A stretch of DNA of 64,000 nt from contig OZ251234.1 of the NCBI GenBank assembly GCA_965240325.2, forward strand, positions 2,170,001-2,234,000, read 5' to 3'. Position 1 is the first letter of the stretch. Every line of letters starts with the position of its first letter. The notes under the pieces were generated by a model. It did not search any database, was not told the DNA's origin, and saw only the letters and a program-made list of their open reading frames with translations. Below, one piece after another: positions 24,673 to 32,680 of this stretch. Made by a program: the position numbers and the translations under genes. This DNA is from Rebecca billardiae RCC1528. Taxonomy: Eukaryota > Haptophyta.

Positions 24673-25631
24673 GTCCGCCGGCGCGTCCGCCGCCGGCGCG
24701 GCGGCGGACGCCTCGCTCGACTCGCTGCCGGCCTCGCAGCGCGAGCGCGTGCTCGGCATCGCCGACGCGTCTCGCGAGCGCGCGGCCGCCGCGGCCGCGC
24801 ACGGCTCGCGCTCGCACGCGCTGGGCGGGCGCGAGCTGCGCGCCCTCTGGCGCGCCTTTGACGCGCGCGGCCGCGGCGGCGCGCCGGGCGAGCTGGCCGC
24901 GTCCGAGCTGGGCGCGCTGATGGCGAGCCTCGGCATGCAGCTCTCCGCCGAGCAGGCGCAGACGTGCGCGCGCGCCCTCGCGCCCGCGCGCCAGTGCGCC
25001 CGCGCGCCGCCCTCGCCGCCGCGCGCTCAGCCGCCCGCCCGCCTGTGCCCATGCTGCCGTGCACGCGTGTGTGCGCGCGCGTGTGCGCGCGTGTGCGCGT
25101 GTGTGTGCGCGTGCGCGCGCGTGTGTGTGCGCAGGCTGCGCGCCCGGCTGGACACGCGCGGCACCGGCAGTGTCGAGTTCGCAGCGTGGCTCGAGTGGTA
25201 CGCCGAGCGCATGGCGGTGAGCGCGCACGCGCACGCGGCCCACGCCGCGCGCGCCGCGAGCGGCTGCCGGAGCGTGCGCACTCGCTCACACGCCGTGCGC
25301 TCACACGGCCGCCCGCCCGCTGCCGCTGCGCCCGCTGCCGCTGCGCCCGCTGCCGCTGCGCCAGGCGTTCGAGGAGGCGGAGGCGGAGCGCGAGGCGCAC
25401 CGCCCCTCGCCGCCACCGCGCGCTGCCCGGCTGCTCCTCGCGTGGGCGCTCTCGCTCGCCGCCCTCGGCGTGTGCGCGTGGGCGGCCGTCAGCGTGGGCG
25501 GCGCGTTTGGGGCCGCGCGCTTCGACGCGCTGTGCGCCGCGTGGGCCGTGGCGCTCTGCCAGACGTTTGTCGTGATCGAGCCCGTCCTGATCGGAGTGGG
25601 CGTGCTCGTGCCCATCCTCTTCCTCCACTGA
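2826..25631 (+). CDS. Giant Pro-rich / LRR / REJ-GPS polycystin-1-like surface receptor
   Basis: I read one gene of five exons: 2826-2980, 3182-12496, 12607-24963, 25135-25216, 25365-25631. These sum to 7,392 codons including TGA, with matching phases at every GT-AG junction. Order of parts: signal peptide (residues 1-31, LALAVLIIVSILLPLACA core); Ser/Pro tracts (~61-3015); 15 LRRs (~3016-3411); a second Pro tract (~3420-3920); twelve unknown ~100-residue repeats (~3921-5111); about five IPT/TIG domains (~5115-5640); PKD/REJ-like region (~5754-6290); EGF-like knot and GPS site (~6618-6714); membrane spans; EF-hand pair; two last spans. REJ and GPS followed by membrane spans is the polycystin-1/REJ family plan, though no PLAT domain is visible. 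A surface adhesion or mechanosensory receptor, possibly ciliary, is inferred. An alternative is two adjacent genes, but the LRR phase across intron 2 argues against a break there. Confidence 0.8.
3516..6370 (+). repeat. Coding minisatellite, 39-bp unit, about 73 copies
   Basis: The unit encodes 13 residues, SGGSPPASTPPPP, with a common variant in which the SGG is replaced by KSG (CCCAAGAGC) and a rarer one with V for A. Synonymous variants (GCG/GCT, CCA/CCT) alternate in blocks, so several-unit higher-order segments were copied. All changes seen keep the frame. The product resembles Hyp/Ser-rich cell-wall glycoprotein shafts; glycosylation is inferred. Confidence 0.9.
6490..9500 (+). repeat. 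Higher-order coding repeats: 252-bp units, then 330-bp units
   Basis: The word AGCCCAAAAC or AGCCCACA recurs at 7041, 7293, 7545, 7797 and 8049, an exact spacing of 252 bp (84 residues). From about 8590 a 330-bp unit (110 residues) recurs starting near 8590, 8920 and 9250, carrying MPPPNPPPTPP and PEGSPPPPPPPNSPPRAP. All units are Ser/Pro-rich and in frame with the receptor. From 9500 to 12070 the Pro tract continues with less regular order. Confidence 0.85.
12075..13375 (+). other. Leucine-rich repeat domain, 15 repeats of 24 residues
   Basis: The domain starts at VRYWYSDCLDD, a capping region. It then repeats NSLxGxIPTEVGxLTSLxxL with 72-bp periodicity: GPIPTEVG, GTMPTEFG, GQIPTELG and so on, 15 in all. 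Intron 12497-12606 (110 nt) cuts one repeat; splicing AT|G gives FEQM-LLRANSLVG, exactly 16 residues, as in the neighbouring repeats. The domain ends in a Cys-containing cap near 13345. This plant/stramenopile-type LRR usually binds peptides or proteins. Confidence 0.9.
13396..14897 (+). other. Second Ser/Pro-rich linker
   Basis: About 500 residues of PPPPPSPSPSLPPP-type repeats (39-bp-like steps from 13430 to 14110), then SPPPSPPP stretches up to 14897. It joins the LRR domain to the twelve-repeat region in one uninterrupted frame. Confidence 0.85.
14898..18470 (+). other. Array of twelve ~100-residue repeats of an unrecognised family
   Basis: Twelve divergent units follow each other directly. 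Each begins with a strand like VVGVPEAVTFxGxGVGxGD followed by AxxWV, has a Cys near residue 35, often a YGGxQxV motif, and ends with LCYRFxxEPxALYxxLTLxV. The Cys of CWV/C and of LCY could pair. They look like small beta-sandwich ectodomains. I do not recognise the family. Confidence 0.75.
18490..20045 (+). other. IPT/TIG-type immunoglobulin-like domains (about five)
   Basis: Successive segments start with a PPxGxPxGGTxVTVxGxGF pattern: LAPTAAPIGVAYGATSVTVFG, LAPPGAPQGTQGATLAVRGA, AAEPSGAPVGGADPALTLYG, LVPPGGPVAGGTRVTVFGTG and VSPAVGDAIGGTTVTLVGSG. Several end in VSLNG. This is the IPT/TIG signature, common in plexins, fibrocystin and REJ-family ectodomains. Confidence 0.85.
20395..22015 (+). 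other. PKD-like and REJ (receptor for egg jelly) region
   Basis: The segment opens with PVADISGPSQISQCPNEVLR, a PKD-type strand, and continues with Ig-like modules containing SIDASSSYDPN. It ends with MNRPPYGGALTVQPASGG and FTLQALGWTDDVADQPLEYA, the hallmark close of REJ modules in polycystin-1 proteins. A non-conserved spacer (22015-22960) with dibasic RRL sites follows. Confidence 0.85.
22985..23290 (+). other. EGF-like knot and GPS autoproteolysis motif
   Basis: CAEFGGCNGRGACV...CACDAPWYGPSC is an EGF-like pattern. It is followed by CHFWDVAEG...WSTDGC and LYCACTHLTDFGGVSV. The W-C-C.CTHLT arrangement is the GPS motif of polycystin-1 and adhesion GPCRs, cleaved between L and T in family members. 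A Gly/Arg-rich linker and the first membrane span (about 23400-23490) follow. Confidence 0.9.
23400..25628 (+). other. Membrane-spanning tail with cytosolic EF-hand pair
   Basis: Hydrophobic spans are visible near 23415-23490, 23690-23760, 23780-23870, 25430-25500 and 25540-25628. Between spans 3 and 4 lie ~300 disordered residues and an EF-hand pair. The first loop (DARGRGGAPGEL) is degenerate; the second (DTRGTGSVEFAA) is close to canonical. Removing intron 24964-25134 restores the exact calmodulin-like spacing LGMQLSAEQAQT-LRARLDTRG. Intron 25217-25364 (GTGAGC donor) is phase 0. The end QTFVVIEPVLIGVGVLVPIL resembles the last helices of algal REJ/GPS proteins. Confidence 0.8.
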
Positions 25632-26572
25632 GCCCGATGCACGCCGCGCGGCGCGCGTGTACACTACTACTGCTACGGCGTGTATACATCGTCCGCCGGC
25701 TGATGACTCAGCGTCAGCAGCCGCCGCGCGCGATGCATGCCGGCTGCGTGCATCATCGTCATGCTCTGATGGCGAGCCGCGCCAGCGAGCGCGCTAGCTA
25801 ATATGCTGTGTATATATATATATATATATATCGTAGTCGTACGTCCGGCCGGTGGATTTGCAGTTGGCGGCACACCTGTCTCTCCCTAAGCCAGCATCAC
25901 TACCAGCCAACTTCTTTATAGCACTCGCTTAGAGCCCATCGTCAGCATCATACGAATGTACCCCCAGCGCATATGCCGCGCCGAAAAAGACTGCTTGATG
26001 ATGATGACTTTTTGATGAGCTAAGCGTGATGCTGAAAATCATCACGACTGCACAAAAAAAACTAGCAGCCAAAGAATAATAAACCTTCGGCCAACCGCCG
26101 TCTCGCCGCGCGCGAGATGCTTGGCACGCGGGCGCGACCACCCTCGATCGATGGCGGCGACGACGCGCGCGCGCGCGCCACGGCGCGCTGCTCGGCAGCG
26201 GCGGCCGTGCGGCTGGCCGACGTGCCACCCGAGCTCGTCGCGCTCATCGGAATTCGGATCGATCCGAGGCCTCGCTCTCTTGGGGGCGCGATGGGGTTGC
26301 TCACGACGAAGGCGCCGAGCTGAGCCGAGGGGGATCGCCTGCAAGTCCGGGGCACTGCCGGGTGCACTCTCCGCTTGGCAGGAGCAGTGCACCGCAGTCG
26401 CCGCAGCCCCTCTGCTCGTTAAGGTCGCTGGCTGTCTGTGTGGCCCGGCTCCCCGCCGGATCGTTCGGCGGCGCGACGACATGATGATCTGTCCTCGGCC
26501 GCGTCGCCCCTCATGCAATAATGGCCTCTACTGCTTGCTCTCGCCGCTGTCACGTCAACCCGCACGCTTCAT
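25632..26572. other. Intergenic, with AT microsatellite and one dispersed-repeat copy
   Basis: Holds a (TA)n run at about 25811-25831 and a generally AT-richer spacer to 26100. From about 26280 to 26574 it is a diverged reverse-complement copy of the sequence also present at 48.5-48.78 and 49.36-49.64 kb. The short frame reading VRLADVPPELVALIGIRID (26205-26265) resembles an F-box start but is cut short. I see no intact gene. Confidence 0.5.
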
Positions 26573-26574
26573 GG
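26280..26574 (-). repeat. Dispersed repeat, copy 1 (family also at 48.5 and 49.4 kb)
   Basis: Shares long words such as GGTCGCTGGCTGTCTGTGTG, GCCCCTCATGCAAT and CAACCCGCACGCTTCAT with the reverse complement of 48494-48770 and 49363-49640. There are scattered substitutions and small indels. The tandem TIR unit A starts directly at its edge. Confidence 0.8.
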
Positions 26575-27975
26575 TTGTATAACCGCTCGGTTATGCGGGT
26601 ATAACTCACCGGTAGCCCTCATGAGGGCGGGCTGGCAGCCAGGGTCCGGCTGCCTGGAGGTTTTCCGGTCATCAAGCAGAGCCAGGCCCGGACTGGTGGG
26701 CGCGGGTCTGGATTCGCTCAGCAGCTCGGCAAGCGATGCGCGTCTGGGACTGGGTGCGGCCGCGCTCGCTGGCTGCACCCGCTGCGCGGCGGCCGGCGTG
26801 GCTGCTCTGGTCACCGCTGCGCTGGTGGCTGCCCCTCCTCTGGGAGTTGTTTCTTCCAGGTGCGTGTGCGTCGGCGGTAGGCCGCCCTCAGCCCTCGCTC
26901 TCCCCACTCGTGCACCTGCCCTGCTTGCTGCCAACGCGCGATCGGGCTGTCTGTCGCTTCTCTCTGCGAGGGCACCTCGGACCCCTCCGGGTGCTCTCTG
27001 CTTTCGATGGGGGCGCCTCGGAGCCGCTTCGAGGCGTCCCCGTCTGCAATCTCCTCCTGCTCTATCTGCTTTCGATGGGGGCGCCTCGGAACCGCTTCGA
27101 GGCGTCCCCGTCTGCAATCTATCTTCTCATGCTCTGCTTTCGATGGGGGCGCCTCGGAACCGCTTCGAGGCGTCCCCGTCTGCAATCTTCTCATGCTCTG
27201 CTTTCGACGGGGGCGCCTCGGAACCGCTTCGAGGCGTCCCCGTCTGCAATCTTCTCATGCTCTGCTTTCGATGGGGGCGCCTCGGAACCGCTCCCAGGCG
27301 TCCCCGTCTGCAATCTTCTCACGTTTCGCAGTCTCGCTTGCCTTCATCGCCTGGCGGGTGGGTGCTGCTCTCTCCTTCTCTGCCGCCTCCTCTGCAGTCT
27401 GCCGTGCACTGCTGTGTGTGGGATGCGACCTGCTACCTTATCTGACGCTACGCGTGCGTGTCTCGCGCCTGCTTCCCGCCTGCGCCGCCGCCGCCGCGCA
27501 TGTCTTCGTGCCCACTGTCGCATGCCGTCTGGATCGTCCTTACTCATACAACCCTGCAGGGAGCCCCTCTGGGCCTCTGCCGCCTTCGGTCCTCGCGCTA
27601 CCCCTTCGGCGGCCTCGGCCTCTTCGGGCCCCCGGCCACCACCCCTGCGGGGTGTGGCATTCCACACCTCCTTCTGGGTGGAGGCCCTCGAGGCCTCTGC
27701 CTCCTGCGGCGCCGCGCTCTGCCCAAACTTGCGTTGGGGGGGGGGGGCGTCGGCTGCCAGCGCCTGCGGTCTACGTGCTCCATCGAGTACTTCCTCTTCG
27801 GCGTCTAGGCGGTCATCGGCTTCTGTCGGCGTAGTTGCTCGTATGCATCGGCGAGTCCTTCCTGGTCGGCGTCGCATCCTGGACGGCTTCGGGGGTGTGA
27901 CCTAGTCACCTCACGCGTTTATCAACGCGGCCCCCACCTCAGTCTACTCTCATGTGGGTCTACCGAGTGAGTTAT
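26573..27975. mobile_element. TIR-bounded repeat unit A (1,403 bp)
   Basis: Starts with GGTTGTATAACCGCTCGGTT. The inner left terminal repeat ATAACTCACCGGTAG (26600-26614) is mirrored by CTACCGAGTGAGTTAT at 27960-27975. No transposase is visible and the open frames are low-information. It contains a hairpin-forming minisatellite. It is followed at once by the deleted copy, unit B. A non-autonomous DNA element is the likeliest reading. Confidence 0.55.
27001..27326. repeat. Minisatellite of five 64-68 bp units, each a hairpin
   Basis: Units start CTTTCGATGG at 27001, 27069, 27137, 27201 (CTTTCGACGG) and 27265. Each includes GGGGGCGCCTCG followed by CGAGGCGTCCCC, complementary arms able to fold into a ~12-bp stem; the last unit carries CCCAGGCG in place of CGAGGCG. 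Unit B lacks this array. Confidence 0.85.
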
Positions 27976-28621
27976 GGTTGTATAACCGCTCGGTTATGCG
28001 GGTATAACTCACCGGTAGCCCTCATGAGGGCGGGCTGGCAGCCAGGGTCCGGCTGCCTGGAGGTTTTCCGGTCGTCAAGCAGAGCCAGGCCCGGACTGGT
28101 GGGCGCGGGTCTGGATTCGCTCAGCAGCTCGGCAAGCGATGCGCGTCTGGGTGCGGCCGCGCTCGCTGGCTGCACCCGCTGCGCGGCGGCCGGCGTGGCT
28201 GCTCTGGTCACCGCTGCGCTGGTGGCTGCCCCTCCTCTGGGAGTTGTTTCTCCCTGCCCTCCCACCCTGCTGGTTGCTGGGTGGGCATGGCCTTGGGTGC
28301 GCGCGGTGTCGGGGGGGGTGGAGGCCCTCGAGGCCTCTGCCTCCTGCGGCGCCGCGCTCTGCCCAAACTTGCGTTGGGGGGGGGGGGGGGGGGCGTCGGC
28401 TGCCAGCGCCTGCGGTCTACGTGCTCCATCGAGTACTTCCTCTTCGGCGTCTAGGCGGTCATCGGCTTCTGTCGGCGTAGTTGCTCGTATGCATCGGCGA
28501 GTCCTTCCTGGTCGGCGTCGCATCCTGGACGGCTTCGGGGGTGTGACCTAGTCACCTCACGCGTTTATCAACGCGGCCCCCACCTCAGTCTACTCTCATG
28601 TGGGTCTACCGAGTGAGTTAT
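27976..28621. mobile_element. TIR-bounded repeat unit B (646 bp), internally deleted copy of A
   Basis: It begins with the same GGTTGTATAACC word, follows unit A almost base for base for ~280 bp to GGGAGTTGTTTCT, then resumes with the last ~300 bp of A from GTGGAGGCCCTCGAGG to the same right terminus. It differs by an internal deletion, a short indel, and a G run of 18 instead of 12. Confidence 0.6.
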
Positions 28622-29411
28622 CGTCATCGTTTGCCCGCCCGCGCCCACCCTCGGCCTCTGAGTCTGGCATATATGCGCGGAATGGGATCCATACATACGT
28701 GCACTGCAGTGTCTGAGCGAGCATATATATATATCATCAGTGTCTGAGCGAGCATATCGATCGGACAAGCGTCAGGCTTCTAGTGTGACAACAGACACAT
28801 AGAATGCGTCCACGCCTTCCGTCCAGGTCAGACAGTGCGCCACCCGCAGCCCTGCCCCCCCTACGGCGGAGCGGGGCCGGGATCGGGAGCACCGCCTCGG
28901 CCTGGGGCACGTGGCGGCGACGGCCCGGAGATGCCGCCGCGGCCCGGAGCGCCTTCCGGAGCACTTGGATGAGGGCGAGGTCGTAGTCGATGTCGCCGCC
29001 CGCCGACCTAGCGGCGAGCAGCTCCGGCAAGCGGCAGCCGCGGCTGTCGCCCCCGTGCGCCCGAGTGGGCGCCTGGATGAGGATCAGGATGAGGTCGTAT
29101 TGTACGCGTCGCCGCGTGCCGGCCAAGCCGCAAGCGGCGCGGCGCGCAGCTGACTGATGCATTGAAGAGGCGGCGGGGCTTGGAGAGTGAGCGCGCCGCC
29201 TAGCGCGCTCTGGGCGATGAAGCAGATGAGGTGGTAGTCGATGTCGCAGCCCGGCCCGCCGGCGGGCTGCTGCAGATGCAGTGCTTGATGCTGGGGAACC
29301 TGGCCCCTGGGCTCGTCACACCCCATTATGATGACTATATACATGTATATACCGTTACGCGAGATATATCGATCTGCAATACCATCCGGCGCACAGCAGT
29401 CGCCAGCGTCA
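28622..29411. other. Intergenic, no supported gene
   Basis: Contains (AT)n stretches near 28725 and 29330. Two related words, GTCGTAGTCGATGTCGCCGC near 28981 and GGTAGTCGATGTCGCAGCCC near 29234, point to a local duplication. Short frames on either strand have no recognisable domain. Confidence 0.5.
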
Positions 29412-30008
29412 TCACGGATCATCATCGTGGGTTGTGTGCGGTGCGCGCGGCCAGAGCCTCGGCAGCGAGAACAAGCCGGCCGCCGCCTTGGCCGCCGCCT
29501 TGCTCGTCGCACCGCCGAGCCACGCCGCGCCGGGCAGCAGCGGCCCGACGCCGTCGTCGATCTGCTCGACGCCGCCGCCAAGCCCCTCGTCCGCGCGCAG
29601 CGCGCGCGCGGACGCGCGCAGCGGGTCGGCGGGCGGCGCGTGCGCCGTGAGCTCCTTGAGCAGCCGGAGCTGCGCGCCGTACCACACGCCCAGCGGCGCG
29701 CCCGGCTCGAGCGCGGCGCGCGCCTCGTGGTCGAGGTGCACGCTCGCGCAGTACGGCGCGTCGGGCGGCGCGTCGGCGCCGCGCGCGCGCGCGCGCGCGC
29801 GCGCGCGCGCCGCCCTTCGCGCCGCGCGCGGCCGCCGTCGCCGCGCGCAGCTCCGAGAGCGTGCAGACGAGGCGGCGCGCGCCTCGCTCGGGCGGCAGCG
29901 CCGCGTCCCAGCGCGCGACCTGCACGGGCGCGGCGCGCGCGCACTTGGGCGAGAGGCGCAGCGCGGGGCCGGCGCGCGGCTTGGCGCGCAGCCGCGCGCC
30001 CATCCCCG

Positions 30009-30040
<32 letters not shown>

Positions 30041-31101
30041 GCCGGCAGCCTGAGCGGCGCCAGCGCGCCCGGCCTGCGGCGCACCTCCCAGTAGGGCGCG
30101 CGCGTGTACGCGCTCTCGAGCAGCAGGGGAGCGCCGCCCCACGTGCCGTTGGCGTAGCAGCGCGCCTCGACGAGGGTCTGCACGATGGCGTCCCAGAGCG
30201 CGGGCTGGTCCTTCTCGCCGCACCGCTTCTGCAGCCACAGCCGCAGGAAGTGCCGCGCGTGCGCGTCCGCGCGCGCGCTCAGCTGGCAGCCGCACGCCAG
30301 CCACGGGCGCGCGTGCGCGTGCCACGGCTCCGCGACCGCGGCGAGCGGCCGGCCGAGCAGGACGGAGGCGGCGCGCGGCGGGAGCAGCGTGGCGAGCGCG
30401 TCGTCGTGCGGGAGCGCGCGCGAGAACGCCGAGTCCGCGTCCACCCACACCGCCGCGCTCACCCGCGCCTCCGCCAGCGCGAGCAGCATGGCCGCCACCT
30501 TGGCGTAGTGGGACGAGGGCGCGCGCGCGCCGCGCTCCAGGTGGGCGGCGGGCACGCACGCGCACGCGGGCGGCGTGCGCTGCAGCGCCAGGGGCAGCTC
30601 GCCGACCCAGACGTACTGCGACCACCCCGCCGCGCGCGCGAACAGCGCGTGGTTCAGCACGTGCGGGTACCACCGCGCCGCGTACGCGGGCGAGGAGAGC
30701 GCGCTCACGACCGCGGGCGCGCGCGGCCGCGGCGTGCCGACGGCGCGCGCGAAGACGGGGTGCTCGAGCGGCGGCGCGGCGGGGGCGATGCCGAGCTCGA
30801 TCGTCCGCGGCGGCGCACCCGCCGCGCCGCCGTGCAGCCGCAGCCGCATCACCGCGCGCGAGAGCGCGAGCTCGCCGAGCGGCAGCTCGAGCTCGGCGCG
30901 CGCGATCCCGGCCGCAATCTCGAGCCAGCGCGCTTCGTCAAAGGGCGGCGCGAGGAGCGAGCGGATGGTGCCGTTCCAGCCGCGGCGCGGGCACGCGGCG
31001 CCGCCCTCGCCCGGCCGCGGCGCCGCCGCGACGCGCACGCACGCGAGGCAGCACAGCGCGAGGCGCGCGCAGAGATTCATGCATGCGCGCCGGGGCGCCA
31101 T
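29412..31101 (-). CDS. Secretory-pathway glycosyltransferase-like protein, frame broken at (GC)15
   Basis: ATG at 31101 (or 31080, MNLCARLALCCL) gives a signal sequence or signal anchor ending near VAAAPRP. The body contains SSHYAKVAAMLLALAEA and AAVWVDADSAFSR, a DxD-type metal/sugar-nucleotide motif. LACGCQLSARADAHARHFLRLWLQKRCGEKDQPALW follows and resembles the GMA12/MNN10 (GT34) fold family. After RGAKGG the frame runs into a GC dinucleotide repeat (29781-29810). Downstream, the natural sequence continues one frame over (VHLDHEARAALEPGAPLGVWYGAQ) to TGA at 29412. One GC unit more or two fewer would give one frame. There is no GT-AG intron there. It is divergent from the SUN gene 330 bp away, so the promoters may be shared. 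The family is tentative. Confidence 0.65.
29781..29810. repeat. (GC)15 microsatellite inside a coding region
   Basis: Thirty bases of pure GC dinucleotide, encoding Ala/Arg in either frame. It sits exactly where the minus-strand reading frame must shift. Dinucleotide length change, natural or introduced during assembly, explains the break. Confidence 0.85.
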
Positions 31102-31430
31102 GGTTGCGGGTATGGGTATGAGTGGGGCGCGCGGGTGTCCTCCCGTCAAGAACTCCTGTCCTGTGCGCAGTCTGGGGCGCTGGCTGCATCTTGGTGGGGC
31201 AAGAGTCCGGGAACTGGCCGAGCCCGAGAGCGATCGCCCGGACTCCGCTTGGGGCGGCCGCGCACCTGTTCAGCCGCGCCCCGTGCGAGGTGCTCGCGAG
31301 CTCGGCTGTCGCCTGTCCTTGGCCTGTCGTCGGCAGCTGCTCTGACCAGGAGTTCACTCGGGCCGCCGGCCACTCGGCCACCGAGCAGCAGCGCAGCAGC
31401 AGCAGCGGCGCCAGTGCAGCTGGTGCGGCG
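31102..31430. promoter_or_regulatory. Divergent intergenic region, likely bidirectional promoter
   Basis: Some 330 bp separate the start codons of two genes pointing away from each other (glycosyltransferase-like on minus, SUN on plus). An open frame crosses it but has no start ATG, and its codon choice is less GC3-biased than the gene. I cannot point to a TATA box or another named element. Confidence 0.35.
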
Positions 31431-32636
31431 ATGAAGCAGCGCGCCTCGCCGCCCTCGCCGCCGCACGCGCGCACGCCGGAGGCGCGGCGCAAGGCGGGCG
31501 GCTGCCTCGACCTCCCCGGCTCGCCCGACCTCCCGCACGCGTACAACTCGCGCACGCGGCACGCGCGCGCCGATCTCTCGGCCAACGGCGTCTCGCCCGG
31601 CGCGCACGCCGCTGCCGGCTCGCCCGCGCGCGCGCCCTCGCCGCGCTCGCCCTTCTCGCCCTTCTCGCCGGGCGCGCCGGGCGCGGCGCTGCGCGCGGCG
31701 GCGCGCGACGGCGCGCTCGCCGCCGGCGCCCTCCTCCTCCTCGCCTCCGCCATCGCCGCCGCGCTCTTCGTGGCGCTGCACCCGGCGGTGGCGCGCGAGT
31801 CGCTCGCGCTGCTCGCCGCCGTGCGCGCGCGGCACGCGGTGGCGCTGGACGAGGCGGCGCGCGCGCACGTGGAGGGCGCGGTGGCCTCCGCGCTCGCCTC
31901 CGCGCGCGACTCCGCCGACGCCGCGTGCGCCGCCTCTGCCGACGCCGCGCTCCGCGCCACCCTCGAGCCCCGGCTGCTGAGCCTGTGGGAGCGCAGCCTG
32001 GCGCCGCGCGTGGACGAGCGGCTGGCGGCGGAGCTCGCGCCCGCGGCGGAGCGGGTGGGCGCGCTGGGGGCGGCGCTCGAGCGGGTGGAGCGGGCGTTTG
32101 CCGAGGAGCGCCTCGCCGCCGACGGCGCGCGAGCCGAGCTCCGCCGAGCAGCCGACGCGGCCGTGCGTGACGCGGCCGCGGCGCTGGCCATCGCCTCCGC
32201 CTCCGCCGCTGCCGCCGCCGCGCCGCCCGCCGCCGCCGCCGAAGGCGAGGGCGAAGGCGAGGCGCGCGCGGCCGTGGACGCGGCGCCGGCGAGCGCGCAC
32301 GCACGGGCGGCGCCCGACGCGTCCGCGGCGCTCTCCGCACGCCTCGCCGCCCTCGAGGGCTCGGTGGGCGCGCACGCGGCGGCGATCGAGGCGGCGGCGG
32401 CGGACGCGGCCGCGGCGCGCGCGGCCGCGGCCGACGGCGGCGCGGCCGCGGCCGCCGCGGCGGAGGAGGCGGCGGCGGCGATGGCGGCGACGGAGGCGTG
32501 CGGTGCGACGGCCGATGCCGCCGCGGCGGACGCCGCGGCGGCGCGCGCGGCCGCGTCCAACTGCACGCGCACCGCCGACGCGTCCGCCGCCACCGCCGCC
32601 GCGGCGGACGCGGCCGCCGCGTCCGCCGCCGCGTCG

Positions 32637-32680
<44 letters not shown>

